Shown: positions 26,529 to 35,276 of the stretch, in pieces | How positions within the stretch are numbered: the first letter of the stretch is position 1 | How the letters are laid out: every line of letters starts with the position of its first letter | Origin: Sphingomonas trueperi | Lineage (GTDB): Bacteria; Pseudomonadota; Alphaproteobacteria; Sphingomonadales; Sphingomonadaceae | Reading direction: 5' to 3' | DNA length: 64,000 nucleotides | Assembly (NCBI RefSeq): GCF_011927635.1 | Contig: NZ_JAATJB010000006.1 | Location: 1-64,000 of the forward strand | Program-made: the position numbers and the translations under genes | The notes under the pieces: model-generated | The model's input: the letters and a program-made list of their open reading frames with translations, nothing else | The model's database searches: none | What the model was told of the DNA's origin: nothing

Positions 26529-26587
26529 TCCCGATCGGGACAGGGCGCCGGCCATTGGGAATCTTCCCAGGCTTGTGGGGCCGGTGG

Positions 26588-26611
26588 TGGCGGGACTAAC
26601 CGCCGGTTTTT
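26588..26611 (+). terminator. Intrinsic terminator-like hairpin just before the dioxygenase gene
   Basis: GGCGG (26589-26593) pairs with CCGCC (26600-26604) around a 6-base loop, followed by GGTTTTTG. It ends the lipoprotein transcript but sits only 17 bases before the next ATG. Confidence 0.65.
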
Positions 26612-26627
26612 GCGTTCGGAGACTGTG

Positions 26628-27578
26628 ATGTTGGATACCCTGGCCGAAATTCCGGTGCTGTCGCTGGCGGCGCAGGCGAACGATCCGGAGAGCTTTGCCC
26701 AGGCGTTCGGCGGATCGTTCCAGCGCTTCGGCTTCGCCGTGGTGCGCGATCACGGCGTGTCGCAGGCGCTGATCGAGCGCGCCTGGGCGCTGACCAAGGC
26801 GTTCTTCGAGCTGCCCGAGGAGGAGAAGCGCGGCTATTTCCTCCCCGGCGGCGGCGGCGCGCGCGGCTATACCCCGTTCAAGACCGAGATCGCCAAGGGC
26901 GCGACCCATGTCGACCTCAAGGAGTTCTGGCATATCGGGCGCGAACTGGCTGCCGGGCACCGTTTTGGCGACGTGATGGCGCCGAATGTCTGGCCGGCCC
27001 AACCCGAGGGCTTCCGCGAAACCTTCATCGAGCTGTTCGCCGCCTTCGACACTGCGGGCGACAAGCTGCTCTCGGCCGTGGCGCGCTATCTCGGCCTCGC
27101 GCCCGACTGGTTCGACACCGCGGTGAAGGACGGCAATTCGGTGCTGCGCCTGCTCCACTATCCGCCGGTCGCCGCCAATGCGCCCGAGGTCCGCGCCGGC
27201 GCGCATGAGGACATCAACCTGATCACGCTGCTGCTGGGCGCCGAGGAAGCCGGGCTCGAACTGCTCGACCGCGACGGCAAGTGGCTGGCGGTGAAGCCGC
27301 CCGAGGGCGCGATGGTGATCAACGTCGGCGACATGCTGCAGCGCCTGACCAACCATGTGCTGCCCTCGACCACGCACCGCGTCGTCAACCCGCCGGCGGA
27401 GCGGCGCGGCCATTCGCGCTACTCGATGCCGTTCTTCCTCCATCCCGCGCCAGACTTTCTGATCAAGACGCTGCCCGGCTGCATCAGCGCGGAGAATCCG
27501 AACCGCTATCCGGAGCCGATCACCGCGCATGATTATCTCCACGAGCGACTGGTCGAGATCGGCTTGATCAAGAAATAA
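26628..27578 (+). CDS. Isopenicillin N synthase-like 2OG-Fe(II) dioxygenase
   Basis: 316 residues. The N-terminal DIOX_N region (FGFAVVRDHGVSQALIERAW) and the C-terminal jelly-roll are both present, with the iron ligands His-x-Asp in AGAHEDINLITLL and the distal His in LPSTTHRVVNPPAE, and the Arg-x-Ser co-substrate motif in HSRYSMPFFLHPAPD. Such proteins oxidise small molecules in the cytoplasm using oxygen and usually 2-oxoglutarate; the substrate here is unknown and antibiotic synthesis is not implied. A GGAG site precedes the ATG at 26628. A terminator-like hairpin ends 17 bases upstream. Confidence 0.9.
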   Translation: MLDTLAEIPVLSLAAQANDPESFAQAFGGSFQRFGFAVVRDHGVSQALIERAWALTKAFFELPEEEKRGYFLPGGGGARGYTPFKTEIAKGATHVDLKEFWHIGRELAAGHRFGDVMAPNVWPAQPEGFRETFIELFAAFDTAGDKLLSAVARYLGLAPDWFDTAVKDGNSVLRLLHYPPVAANAPEVRAGAHEDINLITLLLGAEEAGLELLDRDGKWLAVKPPEGAMVINVGDMLQRLTNHVLPSTTHRVVNPPAERRGHSRYSMPFFLHPAPDFLIKTLPGCISAENPNRYPEPITAHDYLHERLVEIGLIKK

Positions 27579-27614
27579 ACATAGTGTGGCGGCGCGCCGT
27601 CACGACAAAATCTG

Positions 27615-27637
27615 TCTTTCCTTCTACGAAGGAGAGA
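27615..27637. repeat. Short hairpin upstream of hom
   Basis: TCTTTCCTTC (27615-27624) pairs with GAAGGAGAGA (27628-27637) with one G-T pair and a 3-base loop. It lies between the dioxygenase and hom genes and has no T tract; function unknown. Confidence 0.5.
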
Positions 27638-27712
27638 CGCTAGGGACGGAAGGCGGCGGTCGGGCGAAGTGCTCTGCCGCCGTCGTGCTGTAGAGTTTTA
27701 GAGGAACGAGGA

Positions 27713-29005
27713 ATGGCGGAAGCGTTGCGCGTGGCACTGGCGGGGCTCGGTACGGTAGGCGGCGGCGTGATTCGCCTGCTCGACGCCAATGCCGCGCTGA
27801 TTAGCCGCCGCGCCGGCCGCCCCGTCGAGGTGGTCGCCGTTTCCGCCCGCGATCGCACCAAGGATCGCGGCATCGACCTGTCGCGCTTCGACTGGGTGGA
27901 CGATCCCGTCGAACTCGCCCGGCATGCCAAGGCGGACGTGGTGGTCGAGCTGGTCGGCGGGTCGGATGGCCCGGCGCTGGCGCTTGCGCGCGCGGCGCTG
28001 GGCGCGAACAAGAGCTTCGTCACCGCCAACAAGGCGATGATTGCGCATCACGGGCTCGAACTCGCCCATGCGGCGGAAACCGCGCAGGTCGCGCTCAAGT
28101 TCGAGGCGGCGGTGGCCGGCGGCGTGCCGGTGATCAAGGGCCTGCGCGAAGGCGCGGCGGCCAACGAGATCAGCCGCGTGTATGGCATCCTCAACGGCAC
28201 CTGCAACTTCATCCTCTCGAAGATGGAGGCCGAGGGCCGCGACTTCGCGGAAATTCTCGCCGAGGCGCAGGCGCTGGGCTATGCCGAGGCGGACCCGACC
28301 TTCGACATCGACGGCATCGACGCGGCGCACAAGCTGTCGATCCTTGCCAGCATCGCCTTCGGCACCCAGCCGGCGTTCGACGACCTGAAGGCGAGCGGCA
28401 TCCGCCACATCCTCGCCGCCGACATCGCCGAGGCGGCGACGCTGGGCTACCGCGTCCGCCTGCTCGGCATCGCCGATGCCGGACCGCACGGCCTATTCCA
28501 GCGCGTCCATGCGCATCTCGTGCCGCTCGGCCACCCGCTGGCGCACGTCACCGGATCAACCAACGCGGTGGTGGCCGAGGGCAATTTCGTCGGTCGCCTG
28601 CTGTTCCAGGGCGCCGGTGCGGGCGACGGCCCGACCGCGAGCGCGGTGGTTGCGGACCTGATCGATATCGCGCGCGGCGAATTCGGCCCGCCCTACGCGA
28701 TGCCGGCAGCCGCGCTTGTCTCGCAGCCCGCCGCGGACAGCGGCGAGCGGCGCGGTCGTTCCTATGTGCGGTTCACCGTGGCGGACCGCGTCGGCGTGCT
28801 GGCGGAGATTGCGGCGGCGATGCGCGATGCCGGCGTCTCGATCGAAAGCCTGATCCAGCGCGGCGTCAGCCCGGACGGCAGCGCGCTGGTGGCGATCGTC
28901 ACGCACGAGGCGCCGGAACGGAGCATCGCCCAGGCATTGGAGAAGCTGCGGGGGTCGCAGAGCCTCACCGGCGAGCCGATGTGGATGCACATTCTCGACG
29001 CATGA
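27713..29005 (+). CDS. hom: Homoserine dehydrogenase
   Basis: 430 residues. It reduces aspartate semialdehyde to homoserine in the threonine, methionine and isoleucine pathway. The NAD(P)-binding start is RVALAGLGTVGGGVIRLL; the catalytic domain includes GVPVIKGLREG, the substrate-binding RVYGILNGTCNFILSKME, and the pattern GYAEADPTFDIDGIDAAHKL with the catalytic Lys region. A C-terminal ACT domain (FTVADRVGVLAEIAAAMRDA) suggests allosteric control, usually by threonine. Length is typical for the monofunctional enzyme. A glpX gene follows about 940 bases later on the same strand, a pairing seen in several alphaproteobacteria, here separated by two opposite-strand genes. Confidence 0.95.
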   Translation: MAEALRVALAGLGTVGGGVIRLLDANAALISRRAGRPVEVVAVSARDRTKDRGIDLSRFDWVDDPVELARHAKADVVVELVGGSDGPALALARAALGANKSFVTANKAMIAHHGLELAHAAETAQVALKFEAAVAGGVPVIKGLREGAAANEISRVYGILNGTCNFILSKMEAEGRDFAEILAEAQALGYAEADPTFDIDGIDAAHKLSILASIAFGTQPAFDDLKASGIRHILAADIAEAATLGYRVRLLGIADAGPHGLFQRVHAHLVPLGHPLAHVTGSTNAVVAEGNFVGRLLFQGAGAGDGPTASAVVADLIDIARGEFGPPYAMPAAALVSQPAADSGERRGRSYVRFTVADRVGVLAEIAAAMRDAGVSIESLIQRGVSPDGSALVAIVTHEAPERSIAQALEKLRGSQSLTGEPMWMHILDA

Positions 29006-29024
29006 GCCGCGTTGCGGCGGCGGT

Positions 29025-29354
29025 TCAGTAACTCAGCTTGAGCAGCCGCCGGCCGCTGCCGGGGCAGACCGGCATGCCGGTGCGGTTGCAGCTCGGCCCT
29101 TGCGCCGCGCGGACCATCTCGAGCTTGCGGTCGATCAGCGGCTCCTGTGCGCTGGTCAGGCGGAAGCGGTTGCGCGCCTGGCGGGTGCCGCAGTCGCGCT
29201 CTATATCGCAGGCGTTGATCAGCGGCGAGAGTTCGGCATGCGGCCGCGCCGAGCGCTTGAGCGTCGCGCGCATCACCCGTGGCTGCGCGACTTCAGCCGC
29301 GCGCACGGCACCCGCCATGGTGGCGCTCTGGAGCGCCAGTGCGATCAACAACAT
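29025..29354 (-). CDS. Small secreted hypothetical protein with cysteine-rich C-terminus
   Basis: 109 residues: signal peptide (LLIALALQSATMAGAVRAA), then a basic domain with four cysteines (INACDIERDCGTRQARNRFR, AQGPSCNRTGMPVCPGSG). No named domain. A strong AGGAGGG site supports the ATG at 29354; the longer frame is not credible. It lies 79 bases downstream of a second small secreted gene on the same strand, and both carry Cys-rich segments around a CGR/CSRR-like motif, so they may be functionally related. Confidence 0.6.
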   Translation of the reverse strand: MLLIALALQSATMAGAVRAAEVAQPRVMRATLKRSARPHAELSPLINACDIERDCGTRQARNRFRLTSAQEPLIDRKLEMVRAAQGPSCNRTGMPVCPGSGRRLLKLSY

Positions 29355-29433
29355 AAGCCCTCCTGTTGTGTCCCGCCAAAGCAACGCGCCGAGGCGCCGC
29401 TGGTTGCGCAATCCTGCAAATGCAGCCGTGTGA

Positions 29434-29790
29434 TCATGGCGCAAGCTCCCGCTGCTGCATCTTCACGGTGCCGTCCAAGCCCATTGTCGCGGAGAGGCCG
29501 ACCTTCCCGCATTTCACCGCGAAGGCGCCCTCGCCGCAGGGCGTGATACCCTGCTGGACGGGATCGCCGATCAGCCGATTGAGCCGTGCCGCATCGGAAT
29601 CCTTGCCCAGGTTCGAGGTGACGAAGGAAACCCGGTACCGGTCAGCTTCCCGGCGCGAACAGACGACGATCTCGCTCTGGTCCGCGGGCGTCCGGCACGG
29701 AATTTCTGCCTGCGTACGCGCCCGATAGTCAGCGACTAGCGTCGACACGGCGTTTTGTTGGGCAACGAGCAGCAGCAGCGACAGCAACAT
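29434..29790 (-). CDS. Small secreted hypothetical protein with EIVVC motif
   Basis: 118 residues: short signal peptide (LLSLLLLVAQQNAVSTL), then CRTPADQSEIVVCSRREADR followed by YRVSFVTSN and a C-terminal part with two more cysteines (TPCGEGAFAVKCGKVGLS). The EIVVC-xRR-x-YR pattern recurs in small exported proteins of sphingomonads with no assigned function; that recollection is not verified here. Four cysteines suggest disulfides. Divergent from glpX. Confidence 0.6.
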   Translation of the reverse strand: MLLSLLLLVAQQNAVSTLVADYRARTQAEIPCRTPADQSEIVVCSRREADRYRVSFVTSNLGKDSDAARLNRLIGDPVQQGITPCGEGAFAVKCGKVGLSATMGLDGTVKMQQRELAP

Positions 29791-29947
29791 CGTGTCAATC
29801 CCCCGCGATTCCACGCAATCATAGCCTAAAACTCTTCGTAAATCACTAAAGGTCTTTGGCAAGTGGCCTGACAACGCTAGCACCGCTCGACAGGGCGGAA
29901 CCGGCCCCGTATCGCGGTGCACAAATCGTAAAGGGAATCCCCAGCCG

Positions 29948-30916
29948 ATGCCGAACGCAAGCCATGTTCTCGACCGTGTCCTCGTGCTCGAAATGGTGCG
30001 CGTCACCGAAGCGGCGGCGATTTCCGCCTCCAGCCTGGTCGGCCGCGGCGACGAGAAGGCCGCCGATGCCGCCGCGGTGGAAGCGATGCGCGAGGCACTG
30101 AACCAGCTCTACATGGACGGCACCGTGGTGATCGGCGAGGGCGAGCGCGACGAGGCGCCGATGCTCTATATCGGCGAGAAGGTCGGCTCGGCGATCGGCA
30201 AGGGCCCGAAGATCGACATCGCGCTCGATCCGCTGGAAGGCACCACCATCACCGCCAAGGCCGGCCCGAACGCACTGGCGGTGCTCGCCGTGGCGGAGGA
30301 GGGCAATCTGCTCAATGCGCCCGACGTGTACATGGACAAGATCGCGGTCGGCCCCGGCTATCCGCAGGGCGTGATCGACCTCAACAAGACGCCGACCGAG
30401 AATGTCGAGGCGATCGCCGCCGCCAAGGGCGTGAAGCCCAGCGAGATCATCGCCTGCGTGCTCGACCGTCCGCGCCACGAAAAGCTGATCGCCGAGCTGC
30501 GCGGCATCGGCTGCGGCATCATGCTGATCCCGGACGGCGACGTGGCGGGCGTGATCGCCACCACCGATCCGACGACCACGATCGACGTCTATATGGGCCA
30601 GGGCGGCGCGCCCGAAGGGGTGCTCGCCTGCGCCGCGCTGCGCTGCGTCGGTGGTCAGTTCCAGGGCCGTCTCGTCTTCCGCAACGACGATGAGCGTGCG
30701 CGTGCGGCGAAATGGGGCATTGAGGATCTCGACAAGGTCTATGCGCTCGAGGAACTCGCCAAGGGCGATTGCATCTTCGCGGCGACCGGCGTGACCGACG
30801 GCTCGCTGCTCGCCGGCGTGAAGCGGGTGAAGGGCAAGATGACCACCGAGAGCGTGGTGATGCGCGCCAGCTCCGGCACGGTGCGCTGGGTGAAGGGCGA
30901 ACACCGCATCGACTAA
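29948..30916 (+). CDS. glpX: Class II fructose-1,6-bisphosphatase GlpX
   Basis: 322 residues. The enzyme removes the 1-phosphate of fructose 1,6-bisphosphate in gluconeogenesis. Metal-binding segments are clear: VIGEGERDEAPMLYIGEKVG, IALDPLEGTTITAKAGPNAL, and KIAVGPGYPQGVIDLNK. A further family block is IIACVLDRPRHEKLIAELRG. The N-terminus (LDRVLVLEMVRVTEAAAISA) is conserved. It precedes a CocE-type hydrolase by 83 bases, with a hairpin between them. Confidence 0.96.
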   Translation: MPNASHVLDRVLVLEMVRVTEAAAISASSLVGRGDEKAADAAAVEAMREALNQLYMDGTVVIGEGERDEAPMLYIGEKVGSAIGKGPKIDIALDPLEGTTITAKAGPNALAVLAVAEEGNLLNAPDVYMDKIAVGPGYPQGVIDLNKTPTENVEAIAAAKGVKPSEIIACVLDRPRHEKLIAELRGIGCGIMLIPDGDVAGVIATTDPTTTIDVYMGQGGAPEGVLACAALRCVGGQFQGRLVFRNDDERARAAKWGIEDLDKVYALEELAKGDCIFAATGVTDGSLLAGVKRVKGKMTTESVVMRASSGTVRWVKGEHRID

Positions 30917-30927
30917 CAGGTGACACG

Positions 30928-30957
30928 GGCGCCGCCGGCTTGATCCCGGCGGCGTCT
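30928..30957 (+). terminator. Intrinsic terminator after glpX
   Basis: CGCCGCCGG (30930-30938) pairs with CCGGCGGCG (30946-30954), followed by TCTTGT. Nine GC pairs but a weak T tract. Confidence 0.6.
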
Positions 30958-30999
30958 TGTCGCACCACGTCGCCCTCGCTTTCTGGGGGATCGACGAAC

Positions 31000-32847
31000 A
31001 TGCGGCACTGGCTGGTTACGTTAGCACTCGCGGCGCTGGCTGCCCCACTCGCGGCCGCCGCGCCGCCGCAGCTTACCCCCACCGCAACCGAGGCGCCCTT
31101 CACCTTCGAAGAGGCGATGATCCCGATGCGCGACGGGGTGAAGCTCCACACCGTCATCCTGCGGCCCAAGGGCGCCACCGGCCCGCTGCCGATCCTGTTC
31201 CAGCGCGGCCCCTATGGCTCGCCCGATGCCGCGCCGGGCCGGGTGCCGAACAGCTGGGCGCCGCTGGTGCGCGACGGCTATATCTTCGTGTTCCAGGACA
31301 TGCGCGGCCGCTTCACGTCCGAAGGCGGGCCGTTCACGCTCTCCACCGAAGTGAAGACCGGCAAGGGCGCGGTCGACGAGGCGACCGACGCCTATGATTC
31401 GATCGACTGGCTGGTGAAGAACGTGAGGCCGAACAACGGCAAGGTCGGCATGTGGGGCGTTTCCTACCCCGGCTTCACTGCTGCCATTGCCCTCGCCAAG
31501 CCGCATCCGGCGCTCAAGGCGACCAGCCCGCAGGCCGCGTGGATCGATTATTGGAAGAACGACGATCTCCACCGCTGGGGCGCGATGCGGCTTACCTATG
31601 CCAGCGACTGGGTGAACAGCCTCCAAGCCGACAAGACCAACGACGGAATCGACCTGTACGACCGCTACGATACCTATGACTGGTTCCTCCACGCCGGCTC
31701 GCCCGACGCGATCGAGAGGAAGTATTTCAAGGGGCGGGTGCCGCGTTATCGCGAGATGATCGAGCACCCCGACTATGACGAGCACTGGAAGAAGCAGGTC
31801 TGGTCGAACGCGCTCGGCAAGACCACCGTGCCGACGCTCAACGTCGCCGGCTATTGGGACCAGGAGGATCCTTGGGGCAGCTGGAAGATCTGGGAAAAGC
31901 AGCGCGCCAACGATCCGAACAAGCTGGCGCTGATGGTTGCCGGGCCCTGGGCGCACGGCAGCTGGCAGTCGCCGGCGAACAGCCTGGGGCGCATCCCGTT
32001 CGGCGTCGACAGCGGCACGCAATTCGTGGAGCAGATCGAGGCGCCGTTCTTCGCCTATTGGCTGCACGGCACCGGCACCAAGCCCGACTTCGCGCTCAAG
32101 AGCTTCCAGTCGGGCTCGTGGCAGTGGAAGACCTATCAGACCTACCCGCTCGCCAACGCGCAGGCGACCAGCCTGTACCTGCATGGCGACGGCTCGCTCA
32201 GCTTCACCGCCCCGGCGGCGGGTGAGGCGTGCCGCGACTATGTGAGCGATCCGGCGCGGCCGGTGCCGTTCCGCCCGCGGCCGATGTCGGCCACCTATGC
32301 CACCCCCGACTGGCGCTGGTGGGAAGCCGAAGACCAGCGCTTTGTCGACGATCGGCCCGATGTGCTCAGCTATGTCTCCGCGCCGCTGGAGAGTGACCTG
32401 ATCGTGACCGGCGAGGTCACCGCCAAGCTGATGGCCTCGACCAGCGGCACCGACAGCGACTTCGTCGTTAAGCTGATCGACGTGTTTCCGGAGAACTATG
32501 AGAAGGCCCCGACCGCGCTCGGCGCCTATGCCAAGGGCCTCAACGGCTATGAGTTGCCGATCGCGATGGAGATCCGCCGCGGCCGCTACCTCAAGAGCTT
32601 CGAGCAGGCGACGCCGCTGGTGCCCGACCAGGTGACCGCCTGGGACTTTCCCCTCCGCGACCACGACCATGTGTTCAAGAAGGGCCACCGGATCATGGTC
32701 CAGGTCCAGTCGAGCTGGTTCCCGGTGATCGACCGCAACCCGCAGACCTTCGTGCCGAACATCTACAAGGCCAAGCCAGGGGACTATCGCAAGGCGACGC
32801 AGCGGGTGTGCAGCGGCTCGGCGGTGACGCTGCCGGTGGTGCGCTGA
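31000..32847 (+). CDS. CocE/NonD-family exported hydrolase (S15-like)
   Basis: 615 residues: signal peptide (VTLALAALAAPLAAAAP), an alpha/beta-hydrolase domain with the nucleophile elbow GMWGVSYPGFTAAIAL (Ser in GVSYPG), the early block FEEAMIPMRDGVKLHTVILR, and a C-terminal jelly-roll (PLESDLIVTGEVTAKLMAS, DFVVKLIDVFPENY). This is the X-Pro dipeptidyl-peptidase or cocaine esterase-like family, which cleaves amide or ester bonds such as glutaryl-7-ACA or alpha-amino esters. The substrate cannot be assigned. A GGGGGA site supports the ATG at 31000. Confidence 0.9.
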   Translation: MRHWLVTLALAALAAPLAAAAPPQLTPTATEAPFTFEEAMIPMRDGVKLHTVILRPKGATGPLPILFQRGPYGSPDAAPGRVPNSWAPLVRDGYIFVFQDMRGRFTSEGGPFTLSTEVKTGKGAVDEATDAYDSIDWLVKNVRPNNGKVGMWGVSYPGFTAAIALAKPHPALKATSPQAAWIDYWKNDDLHRWGAMRLTYASDWVNSLQADKTNDGIDLYDRYDTYDWFLHAGSPDAIERKYFKGRVPRYREMIEHPDYDEHWKKQVWSNALGKTTVPTLNVAGYWDQEDPWGSWKIWEKQRANDPNKLALMVAGPWAHGSWQSPANSLGRIPFGVDSGTQFVEQIEAPFFAYWLHGTGTKPDFALKSFQSGSWQWKTYQTYPLANAQATSLYLHGDGSLSFTAPAAGEACRDYVSDPARPVPFRPRPMSATYATPDWRWWEAEDQRFVDDRPDVLSYVSAPLESDLIVTGEVTAKLMASTSGTDSDFVVKLIDVFPENYEKAPTALGAYAKGLNGYELPIAMEIRRGRYLKSFEQATPLVPDQVTAWDFPLRDHDHVFKKGHRIMVQVQSSWFPVIDRNPQTFVPNIYKAKPGDYRKATQRVCSGSAVTLPVVR

Positions 32848-32905
32848 CGAACCGCTGTGCGGGACCACCCGGGCGAGGTGCCCGGGCCGGCCCCGCTGCG
32901 GCACG

Positions 32906-34270
32906 TCAGAAGGACGCCCAGGCCTCTGCGGGTGCCTGCCGGGCGGGGCGCGACTGCAGGGCCGGGGGGCTGCGACGGGGCGTCCGCAGGGCCGGGTGGT
33001 GCGGCGAGGACCCGCCTGCCACGGTGAACTTCGCCGCGTTTTCGGCGAGGATCGAGACTTCCGCGCTGAGGTTGCGCGCGGCTGCCGAGGCTTCTTCCAC
33101 CATGGCGGCATTCTGCTGGGTGCCATGGTCCATCGACGCGATCGCGCCGGTGATTTCGGTGATCGCCGAGGATTGCTCCTGATTGTCGGCGGCCATGCGC
33201 TCGACCAGTTCGTGGACGGTCTGCACATTGCCCGAAATGTCGATCAGCGCGCCGTCTACGCGGCGGACGACGTCCACGGCGGACAGGATGCCGGTCTGGG
33301 TGACGGTGAGTTGCTCCTTGGCGCGCTTCGCCTCTTCCTCGGCACGCATCGCCAGCGCCGAAACCAGGTCGGCGACCACGGCGAAGCCGCGACCGGCCTC
33401 GCCTGCGCGGCCCGCCTCGACCGCTGCGTTCATCGCCAGCACCCGCGTCTGGAAGGCGATCTTGTCGAGCCCTTCGATCACGCTGTCGATGCCCTTGGCG
33501 TCTTCGCTGACCCGCGTCATCGCGTTGACCGCCTCTTCGGCCATGGTTCGGCCGGTCGACACGGTGGTGATCGCCTTGCTCGCGCTCTGGGCGGTGTCCA
33601 CCGCAGCGGCCGCGCTCACCCGCAGCCGCTGGTCCATCTGGGTCGCGGCCGCGGAGGTCTGCTCCAGATTGGCGGCGGTGCTCTGGGTTCGCTGTGCCAG
33701 CTCTTCGGACGCGGAGGCGATCTGGACCGAGCCCGTGCGGATTGATTCGGTGCTTCGCGAGACTGCGCCGATCAGCGCCCCCAGCGCATCCAGCGTACCG
33801 TTATAATTTTCGCGCAACGTTTCATAATCGGTTGGGAACCGTTCCTCGATCGGGCGTGTCAGGTCCCCTTGGGCGAGCGCTGCGAGATGTTCGCCCACCA
33901 CGCGGACGACCTCGGCCTGCGTTTCGGCCATCTTCTGCTGGACGATCGCCGCGTCGCGGAAGGTGAACATCGCCTTGGTCATGCGACCTACGCAGTCCGT
34001 ATAGTCGGTGAAGCGGATCTCGCTTTGCAGGTCGCCCGCCGCCAGCGCTTCCATCCGCACCACGGTCGTGACGTAGGGATCGCAGATGGCCCGGCGGTAG
34101 CGCAGGCCCAGCAGCATCGCGCTGCCCGATCCGGCGAAGGCAACGCCGATACCCCAAAGCGCAGGTAGCACGGCGGCGACGATCGCAGTTAAGAGCCCGA
34201 TGAATGCCAAAGACCCAAACGCGATCAGCGTCTTCTGGCGGATGGGCGCGTTGGACTCAAACCAATGCAT
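32906..34270 (-). CDS. Methyl-accepting chemotaxis protein
   Basis: 454 residues. Two closely spaced N-terminal membrane helices (IAFGSLAFIGLLTAIVAAVL and IGVAFAGSGSAMLLGL) leave almost no periplasmic domain. A HAMP-like region and coiled coil follow, then the signalling domain with the hairpin tip IDKIAFQ-type block, here GLDKIAFQTRVLAMNAAVEA followed by GRAGEAGRGFAVVADLVSAL. The C-terminus is Pro- and Ser-rich without a CheR-docking pentapeptide. The signal is probably sensed in the membrane or cytoplasm rather than by a periplasmic domain. No che operon or flagellar gene is local. The ATG at 34270 has a GAGG site. Confidence 0.92.
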   Translation of the reverse strand: MHWFESNAPIRQKTLIAFGSLAFIGLLTAIVAAVLPALWGIGVAFAGSGSAMLLGLRYRRAICDPYVTTVVRMEALAAGDLQSEIRFTDYTDCVGRMTKAMFTFRDAAIVQQKMAETQAEVVRVVGEHLAALAQGDLTRPIEERFPTDYETLRENYNGTLDALGALIGAVSRSTESIRTGSVQIASASEELAQRTQSTAANLEQTSAAATQMDQRLRVSAAAAVDTAQSASKAITTVSTGRTMAEEAVNAMTRVSEDAKGIDSVIEGLDKIAFQTRVLAMNAAVEAGRAGEAGRGFAVVADLVSALAMRAEEEAKRAKEQLTVTQTGILSAVDVVRRVDGALIDISGNVQTVHELVERMAADNQEQSSAITEITGAIASMDHGTQQNAAMVEEASAAARNLSAEVSILAENAAKFTVAGGSSPHHPALRTPRRSPPALQSRPARQAPAEAWASF

Positions 34271-34460
34271 CGGGCGATCCTCACACGTTGTTTCTGATGC
34301 GATTCGATGCCGAGGAATAGCTTGGTCAGGTGGTCGGGTCAGCTCAGGAACATCCGTAAAAAGCATGTAATACTTGCTTAAGACGGGCCGGGTCGATGAA
34401 CCTTTCTAATTATGGTTACGATAATGCTGCGAAGGTCTGTTGTGCTGCTACGTAGATGGC

Positions 34461-34488
34461 AGCGCCGCCGGCTGATGTCGGCGGCGCG
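34461..34488. repeat. GC-rich hairpin between chemoreceptor and ABC genes
   Basis: GCGCCGCCG (34462-34470) pairs with CGGCGGCGC (34479-34487). It lies downstream of the ABC operon on the minus strand but has no T tract in either direction. Confidence 0.5.
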
Positions 34489-34505
34489 CCTTGGAAACAG
34501 GACTT

Positions 34506-35276
34506 TCAGTTCTTCAGCCTATAGCCCGTGCGGAAGATCCACACGATCAGCCCCAGGCACAGCAGCAGGAAGATGCCGGTGAACCCCAGGCTCCAAGTGA
34601 TGTCGACATCCCCGTGCCCGAAGAAGCTCCAGCGGAAGCCGCTCACCAGATACACGACCGGGTTGAACAGGCTCACCGTGTGCCAGGGCTCGGGCAGCAT
34701 GTCGATCGAGTAGAAGGCACCGCCCAGGAAGGTCAGCGGCGTCACCAGCAGCGAGGGCACGATGTTGAGCTGCTCGAAGCTCTTCGCCCAGATGCCGATG
34801 ATGAAGCCGAACATGCTGAACGTCACCGCCGTCAGCACCAGGAACGCCAGCATCGCCGCCGGATGGTCCACCCGCAGCGGCACGAACAGCGCCGAGGTGG
34901 CGAGGATGATCAGCCCGATCACCACCGACTTGGTGGCCGCGGCGCCGACGAACCCCACCACCAGCTCGATCGCCGAAATCGGTGCGGAGAGCAGCTCAAA
35001 CACCGTGCCGGTGAATTTGGGGAAGTAGATGCCGATCGAGGCGTTGGCGATGCTCTGCATCAGCAACGACAGCATGATCAGGCCCGGCACCAGGAAGCTG
35101 CCATAGTTCACGCCGTGGATCGCATCGATCCGGCTGCCGATCGCGCCGCCGAACACGATAAAATAGAGCGAGGTGGTAATCACCGGGGTCGCGATCGACT
35201 GCCACAGCGTGCGCAGCGTGCGCGCCATCTCGAACTTGTAGATCGCCCAGATGCCGGGAAAGTTGATGCCGTTCAT
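34506..35276 (-). CDS. ABC-2 type exporter permease (YadH-like)
   Basis: 256 residues with six membrane helices and the ABC-2 pattern: [59 protein letters not shown], and [17 protein letters not shown] followed by [12 protein letters not shown]. It closely follows the E. coli YadH layout. The start codon overlaps the stop of the ATPase gene by four bases (ATGA), so the two are translated together as a half-transporter pair. The exported substrate is unknown. Confidence 0.93.
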   Translation of the reverse strand: MNGINFPGIWAIYKFEMARTLRTLWQSIATPVITTSLYFIVFGGAIGSRIDAIHGVNYGSFLVPGLIMLSLLMQSIANASIGIYFPKFTGTVFELLSAPISAIELVVGFVGAAATKSVVIGLIILATSALFVPLRVDHPAAMLAFLVLTAVTFSMFGFIIGIWAKSFEQLNIVPSLLVTPLTFLGGAFYSIDMLPEPWHTVSLFNPVVYLVSGFRWSFFGHGDVDITWSLGFTGIFLLLCLGLIVWIFRTGYRLKN

